Below are positions 59,100 to 64,000 of a stretch of DNA of 64,000 nucleotides, in pieces (the stretch's first letter is position 1; each line of letters begins with the position of its first letter). Source of the stretch: Pseudorhodobacter antarcticus (GTDB lineage Bacteria; Pseudomonadota; Alphaproteobacteria; Rhodobacterales; Rhodobacteraceae); the NCBI GenBank assembly GCA_945862465.1, contig CAMAYO010000005.1, forward strand, positions 1 to 64,000, in the 5' to 3' direction. A program made the translations under genes and the position numbers. The notes under the pieces are model-generated. The model made no database searches. It was not told where the DNA came from and was given only the letters and a program-made list of their open reading frames with translations.

Positions 59100-60350
59100 T
59101 TAGCCCAAGATCACCAAAGCATGGCGCTTTTTGCCAGCTGTTAGCTTCAAAGGTTCGGCCAAGTTGCCCGCGCCGATGCGGTGGCCTGCGTCTAGAACGA
59201 TCTCGTCATTCAGGCGCGCCCCCCCTTCCAAGATCAGACGTTTGGCGTCTTTGCCTGTGGCAGACAGCCCTGCGCGCACGAAAAGCTGGGCGACGGTGAT
59301 GCCTTCGGCAAGGTCGGCTGGCTGCAGCGTGAGCGTGGGCAGATCATCGCCCACACCGCCTTTTTCAAACACCTCACGCGCGGTCGCCTCGGCCGCAGCG
59401 GCCGCTTCGGCACCGTGCAGCAGGGTGGTGACGGCATTGGCCAGCGCAATTTTGCCAAGGTTGATTTCGGACCCCTGCAAAGCACCCAAGCGATTGCAAT
59501 CGTCCAGCGGCATATCGGTGTAAAGCTTCAAAAAGCGGCCCACATCAGCATCGGTCGTGTTGCGCCAGAACTGCCAAAACTCGTAAGGGCTAAGAAGGTC
59601 AGCGTTCAGCCACACCGCGCCATTTTGCGATTTGCCCATCTTCTTGCCATCTGACGTGGTCAGCAGGGGAGAGGTTAGGCCATACACCTCATGATCCACC
59701 ACACGGCGCGTCAAATCCACGCCGTTCACGATGTTACCCCACTGATCCGACCCGCCCATTTGCACCAAACAGCCATAGCGGCGGTTCAGTTCCAAAAAGT
59801 CATAGGCCTGCAAGATCATGTAGTTGAATTCCAGAAACGATAGGCTTTGCTCGCGGTCAAGCCGCGACTTGACCGATTCAAACGACAGCATCCGGTTGAC
59901 CGAGAAGTGCTTGCCGATATCGCGCAGAAAGCCGATGTAGTTCAGCTGATCCAGCCATTCGGCATTGTTGACCAAGATGGCATCGCTTGGCCCGCCGCCA
60001 AAGGCGACATAGGGCGCGAAGGCGCGTTTGATGCCGGCAATGTTGTCGTCAATCTGCGCATTTGTCAGCAAGGGCCGCTCATCAGCGCGAAACGAAGGAT
60101 CGCCGATTTTGGTTGTACCGCCCCCCATCAGGACAATCGGCTTGCCGCCGCATTTTTGCAGCCAGCGCAGCATCATGATCTGGATCAGGCTTCCCACATG
60201 CAGCGACTTGGCCGTGGCGTCAAAACCGATATAGCCCGGCACGATCCCGTTCAAAAAGGCCTCATCCAGGGCTTGATAATCGGTGCAATCGGCCAGAAAG
60301 CCGCGCTCGATCATCACGCGCATAAAGTCTGATTTTGGATGGTAGGTCAT
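59100..60350 (-). CDS. tyrS: Tyrosyl-tRNA synthetase
   Basis: TyrS charges tRNA-Tyr. The 416-residue protein has the HIGH-equivalent [11 protein letters not shown], the tyrosine-binding [15 protein letters not shown]-equivalent [10 protein letters not shown] and a C-terminal S4 RNA-binding domain. GAGG lies upstream of the ATG at 60350. The reading frame stays open to 61070 but that part overlaps anmK and is not coding. Confidence 0.96.
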   Translation of the reverse strand: MTYHPKSDFMRVMIERGFLADCTDYQALDEAFLNGIVPGYIGFDATAKSLHVGSLIQIMMLRWLQKCGGKPIVLMGGGTTKIGDPSFRADERPLLTNAQIDDNIAGIKRAFAPYVAFGGGPSDAILVNNAEWLDQLNYIGFLRDIGKHFSVNRMLSFESVKSRLDREQSLSFLEFNYMILQAYDFLELNRRYGCLVQMGGSDQWGNIVNGVDLTRRVVDHEVYGLTSPLLTTSDGKKMGKSQNGAVWLNADLLSPYEFWQFWRNTTDADVGRFLKLYTDMPLDDCNRLGALQGSEINLGKIALANAVTTLLHGAEAAAAAEATAREVFEKGGVGDDLPTLTLQPADLAEGITVAQLFVRAGLSATGKDAKRLILEGGARLNDEIVLDAGHRIGAGNLAEPLKLTAGKKRHALVILG

Positions 60351-60395
60351 AGTGGCCTCGTGCATTAAGGTGGCATTGCTATAGCGGGGGATCAG

Positions 60396-61490
60396 ATGAA
60401 GGGAAAGGGTGTGACGCCGCTTTGGGTTTTGGGGCTGATGTCGGGCACCTCGCTTGACGGGGTGGACGGCGCGATGGTGCTGACCGACGGGGTAAAGGTG
60501 CTGGAATTCGGGGCAGTGGCGTACCGCCCCTATACAGCGCAAGAGCGCGCGACGATCCGCGCGGCTTTTGGGGTGTGGCCTGGGGATGCGGGTGTGGCCG
60601 CTGCCGCCCAAGTTGTCGAAGACGCCCATATCGAAATTTGCCGTCAATTTCCAAACGCCCAACTGGTGGGTTTTCACGGCCAAACCTTGGCGCATGATCC
60701 CGCTGGGCGCGGCACGCATCAGGCGGGTAATGGGGCGCGGTTGGCGCAAGCCTTGGGCCTGCCCGTGGTGTGGGATTTTCGCACTGCCGATGTCACCGCA
60801 GGCGGGCAGGGCGCGCCTTTGGTGCCGTTCTTTCACCATGCCTTGGCGCGCAGGATGGGCGCAGATCAGCCCTTGGCGATCTTGAACCTTGGCGGCGTAG
60901 GCAACCTGACATGGATCGATCCGCGCCAGCCTGACCCAGCCCATCCCGCAGCGCTTTTGGCCTTTGACACGGGGCCAGCCAATGCGCCTTTGAATGATCT
61001 TATGCTGGTCCGTCTTGGACAGGCGCAAGATGAAGGCGGGGCAATGGCCCTTTCGGGCGTGCCAGACCAAACGGTGATTGCAACCTTCCTAGGCCACCCC
61101 TATTTCCAGCGCTTCCCGCCCAAATCCTTGGACCGAAACGCTTTTGACCTGTTGCCCGCCGTGCAGCACCTAAGCCTGCCCGATGCGCTGGCAACCCTGA
61201 CCCATTGCGCCGCAGCCGCCGCAGCCCAAGGTGCGCAGCACTTCCCCGCGCCTGTAACACAGCTTTTGGTGGCAGGCGGCGGGCGGCATAACAAGGCGCT
61301 GATGCAAGCGCTGTCGCAGCATTTTGCCCAAGTCGCCGCGATCGACACCCAAGGGCTGAACGGTGATATGCTGGAAGCGCAGGCCTTTGCCTATCTGGCG
61401 GCACGGGTGCTAGCGGGTCTGCCCACCTCATCGCCACAAACCACGGGCGTGCCGCGCGCGACCATAGGCGGCCAAATCACGCGCCCTTAA
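60396..61490 (+). CDS. anmK: Anhydro-N-acetylmuramic acid kinase
   Basis: AnmK phosphorylates and opens 1,6-anhydro-N-acetylmuramic acid recovered from cell-wall turnover. The 364-residue protein has the N-terminal [27 protein letters not shown], the catalytic aspartate region [19 protein letters not shown] and the ATP site [20 protein letters not shown] precedes the ATG. It is divergent from tyrS, 45 bases apart; the tyrS-anmK neighbourhood is conserved in alphaproteobacteria. Confidence 0.95.
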   Translation: MKGKGVTPLWVLGLMSGTSLDGVDGAMVLTDGVKVLEFGAVAYRPYTAQERATIRAAFGVWPGDAGVAAAAQVVEDAHIEICRQFPNAQLVGFHGQTLAHDPAGRGTHQAGNGARLAQALGLPVVWDFRTADVTAGGQGAPLVPFFHHALARRMGADQPLAILNLGGVGNLTWIDPRQPDPAHPAALLAFDTGPANAPLNDLMLVRLGQAQDEGGAMALSGVPDQTVIATFLGHPYFQRFPPKSLDRNAFDLLPAVQHLSLPDALATLTHCAAAAAAQGAQHFPAPVTQLLVAGGGRHNKALMQALSQHFAQVAAIDTQGLNGDMLEAQAFAYLAARVLAGLPTSSPQTTGVPRATIGGQITRP

Positions 61491-61494
61491 CACG

Positions 61495-62946
61495 TCACCT
61501 TGGCCTACTGCGCGTTTTTTCGATGTAGCGCTTCAACGCAGCATCCACACCATGCGCCCAGATAAAGGCCAAAGCCTCGGCAAAGCGCACCACGAAGCCA
61601 GCGTTCTGGGCCAAGGCACCATAAACCTGCTCCATGCCGATCCAAGCCATGGGGTTGGTGCGGGCTTGGGCGGCGCGGGTTTGCAAATCATCCCAGTTGG
61701 GATCGTTGGGCGCGATATCTTCTCCTGCCTCGGTCAGACCGGAACAATACCGGCACCACAAAGCGCAAAGCAGGGTCAGACCCTCGGACTGATGCCCCGC
61801 CGCTAAGGCGTCTTGGATGGAGGGGACGATGAATTTTGGCTGGCGGTTTGATCCGTCAAGGCACAGGCGGCGGATGGTGTCCGCAACATCGGGATTGGAA
61901 AAGCGTTGCAAGATCAGCGCCTTATATTCCATCAAATCCATCTTTGGCACAGGCGGCACGATGGGCAAAATCTCGTGGGTTTCCACGGCGTCCAGAAAGG
62001 CCGCAATCAGCGGGTCGGTCATGGCGTCATGCACCAAGGGAATGCCCTTGATCCCAGCAGGGTAAGCGATCAGCGCATGGCCGCCGTTTAGGATGCGGAT
62101 TTTCATCGTCTCAAAGGCGTGGACATGGGGGGTGAAGGTGACGCCCAGCTTTTCCCAAGCGGGCCTGCCTGCGGGAAAAGTGTCTTCCAGCACCCATTGG
62201 CGAAAGGGTTCGCAGGTGACGGGAACAGGGTCAGCGCCAAGGCCAAACTCGGCGGCCATCGCCAGTTCGCGGGGCCCCGTGGCTGGAGTGATGCGGTCAA
62301 CCATGGCATTGGGGAAGGCTACGGTTTGATCAATCCAGGCGGCCAGATCAGGGTCTGAAAGCTGCGCCGTGCCCACCACGGCAGCACGCGCGACCTTGCC
62401 GTTGCTGGGCAGATTGTCGCAAGACATAACAGTGAATGGCTGTATGCCCGCCAAACGCCGCGCTTTCAAAGCCGCCGCAATTGCGCCAAAGGCGGTTGTG
62501 GGGCGGGTGGGGTTTTCGCCATCGGCCACAATCTGGGGGGCAAAGGGGTTAAACGCGCCACTGGCATCAACAAAATAGCCGCCCTCGGTCACGGTCAGCG
62601 ATACAATCCTGATCTCGGGTCGCGACATGGTGGCGATCAGGCTGGCGTTGTCCGCCTCCACTGGAACAAAGTCGATCATTGACCCGATCTGGCGGGCCGA
62701 GCGGCCTTTGGGGTCAAGTTCGATCACGGTCGAGAGGTAATCTTGCGCTTTCAACGCCGCGCGCATCCGCGCATCGGGCGCGCGAACACCCGCGCCGATG
62801 ATGGCCCAATCGTGGTTCAGACCCATCGCGAAGAGGTCATCCATATAAACCGCCAAATGCGCCCGATGAAAGTTGCCAAGGCCGATATGCACGATCCCAG
62901 CGGTCAGTTTGCTGCGGTCATAAGAGGGGAAAGATACTGTCGCCAT
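61495..62946 (-). CDS. mtlK: Mannitol dehydrogenase family protein
   Basis: A 483-residue long-chain polyol dehydrogenase of the family that oxidises D-mannitol, D-arabinitol or sorbitol with NAD+. HIGLGNFHRAHLAVYMDD is the nucleotide-binding start, VTEGGYF and MSCDNLPSNG follow, and the catalytic lysine helix is MKIRILNGGHALIAYPAG. In related bacteria the gene ends a polyol ABC operon; here it stands alone, convergent with anmK. The polyol preference is uncertain. Confidence 0.92.
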   Translation of the reverse strand: MATVSFPSYDRSKLTAGIVHIGLGNFHRAHLAVYMDDLFAMGLNHDWAIIGAGVRAPDARMRAALKAQDYLSTVIELDPKGRSARQIGSMIDFVPVEADNASLIATMSRPEIRIVSLTVTEGGYFVDASGAFNPFAPQIVADGENPTRPTTAFGAIAAALKARRLAGIQPFTVMSCDNLPSNGKVARAAVVGTAQLSDPDLAAWIDQTVAFPNAMVDRITPATGPRELAMAAEFGLGADPVPVTCEPFRQWVLEDTFPAGRPAWEKLGVTFTPHVHAFETMKIRILNGGHALIAYPAGIKGIPLVHDAMTDPLIAAFLDAVETHEILPIVPPVPKMDLMEYKALILQRFSNPDVADTIRRLCLDGSNRQPKFIVPSIQDALAAGHQSEGLTLLCALWCRYCSGLTEAGEDIAPNDPNWDDLQTRAAQARTNPMAWIGMEQVYGALAQNAGFVVRFAEALAFIWAHGVDAALKRYIEKTRSRPR

Positions 62947-63095
62947 GCGGTTTGCCTGTGCCTTGCCCCAAATCACCCAACTGCGCGCCCTGCAGCTGAC
63001 CATAAAGGTGATTTCTTCTCAATCAGGGGCTTTTGTCCAGCCCGCTTGCGTGGCAAGCCTGAGTGGCGCGGATGCGCAATCCGAGTGGGGCTTAC

Positions 63096-64000
63096 ATGAT
63101 TTTTTCCTATGCCAACACGGCCGGCAAACTGACGCAATCTAGCGTCGCCGAAGCGCTTTGGATTGACCTGTGCAAACCCGAAGCCGAAGAGACCACCGCC
63201 GTCGCCCCCTTTGTCCCCGAGGTTCCCTCGTTGGCTGATCTGGAAGAGATCGAGATTTCCGCCCGCCTTTACCGCGAAGGGCCCTTTAGCGTGATGACGG
63301 TCATGGTCCCGGGTATTTCACGCGAAGATGACGTCTCGCCCATCACGGGGCCCGTGGCCTTTATCTTGGGCCAAGGGCATCTGGTCACCGTGCGCTATCA
63401 CAGCCCCCGCCCGTTTGAAACCTATGCCCCGCGCGCTGAAAAAGTGGGTTTGGGCTGCGAGGGGGCAGAGCGGGTGTTTTTGGGCCTATGCGAAGAAATC
63501 ATTGGCCGCATCGCTGACCTGTTGGAACTGTCGGGCAAAGCGTTGGATGGCATCACCCGCCAAATCTTCACCACCGAAGGCATGGCGCCAGAAGCGGCTG
63601 TCTTGCAAAAGGCGCTGACCATATCGGGCCAGCAAAGCGATATGGTGGGCAATTGCCGCCTGTCGCTGCTGACGATTGAACGTGCCTTGTCGTTCTTTTT
63701 GGTCGGGCTAGAGGATCACGGCAAGTCCGATGCCCTGCGCGCCACGATCAAGGGGCTGACGCGCGATATTCAATCGCTGGAAGTGCATGGCGATTATCTC
63801 TCCTCGCGTGTCGCACAGGCGACAGACGCCACCTTGGGCATGATCAACCTTGCGCAAAACACAACTGTGCGGATCGTGTCGGTGGTGGCCGTGCTGTTCA
63901 TGCCACCGACGCTGATCGCGTCGATCTACGGGATGAACTTTCGCATGATGCCAGAGCTGGATGTGGCATGGGGTTATCCGTTTGCTTTGGGCTTGATGGT
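63096..64000 (+). CDS. corA: CorA family magnesium transporter, partial
   Basis: The first 301 codons of a CorA channel, cut by the window end. The large cytoplasmic N-terminal domain is followed by the first pore helix (VSVVAVLFMPPTLIASI) and the signature YGMNF that forms the ion entrance. The remaining part would hold the second membrane helix. ATG at 63096 has GTGGGG upstream; ATG at 63072 is an in-frame alternative. It diverges from the mannitol dehydrogenase gene. Confidence 0.93.
   Translation, partial: MIFSYANTAGKLTQSSVAEALWIDLCKPEAEETTAVAPFVPEVPSLADLEEIEISARLYREGPFSVMTVMVPGISREDDVSPITGPVAFILGQGHLVTVRYHSPRPFETYAPRAEKVGLGCEGAERVFLGLCEEIIGRIADLLELSGKALDGITRQIFTTEGMAPEAAVLQKALTISGQQSDMVGNCRLSLLTIERALSFFLVGLEDHGKSDALRATIKGLTRDIQSLEVHGDYLSSRVAQATDATLGMINLAQNTTVRIVSVVAVLFMPPTLIASIYGMNFRMMPELDVAWGYPFALGLM

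Noticed and set aside
60351-61070. N-terminal extension of the tyrS reading frame
   Set aside because: It overlaps anmK on the other strand, has no family similarity, and the ATG at 60350 gives a normal TyrS.

Overview
This 64 kb window is bacterial chromosome from an alphaproteobacterium, most likely order Rhodobacterales. The evidence is the SciP-CtrA pair with a CtrA-type box, LexA boxes of the alphaproteobacterial form GTTC-N7-GTTC, a tRNA-His without an encoded G-1 and with A73, the gene order nuoN-birA-coaX-rnj, a split CobS/CobT cobaltochelatase, and several small proteins that I recognise mainly from Rhodobacterales. It is core chromosome with dense, mostly complete genes. I see no prophage, no integrative element and no CRISPR array.

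Layout. 1-6.6 kb: end of the complex I operon (nuoL end, nuoM, nuoN), then birA, coaX and RNase J. 6.6-11.4 kb, minus strand: a DEAD-box helicase, release factor 3 and mnmA. 11.5-17.2 kb: the cell-cycle regulators sciP and ctrA, then ligA and recG, then a 39-residue membrane microprotein behind three LexA boxes. 17.2-21.4 kb: an IscU-like protein, hisI, and the alphaproteobacterial block pcm-like/tolC/popZ-like. 21.4-29.8 kb: a palindromic repeat cluster, ygfZ, an MsbA-like exporter overlapping a tyrosine phosphatase, an aminotransferase, and small catabolic enzymes. 29.8-34.7 kb, minus strand: purF, cvpA, radA and an aspartate aminotransferase. 34.7-39.8 kb: sdhE, a MarR regulator, riboflavin genes ribE-ribB-ribH with nusB, a lipoprotein, sufE and DUF427.

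39.8-49.6 kb: aminopeptidase P, cobT, a REP-associated transposase, a Dabb protein, cobS, a glycosyltransferase, a J-domain protein, bolA, a probable 6S-like small RNA gene, and SOS-controlled mmcB. 49.6-53.7 kb: two tandem paralogous membrane microproteins behind a structured leader, tRNA-His, a PLP decarboxylase, and cysS with an AT-rich 3' third. 53.7-64 kb: citramalate synthase, an NDUFAF6-like protein, pgk, two cyclophilins, tyrS, anmK, a mannitol dehydrogenase and a truncated corA.

The best candidates for undescribed biology are the LexA-controlled microprotein (16.9 kb), the paralogous membrane pair (49.9-50.4 kb), the ncRNA that diverges from the SOS promoter of mmcB (48.6-48.9 kb), and the chimeric cysS (53.2-53.65 kb).
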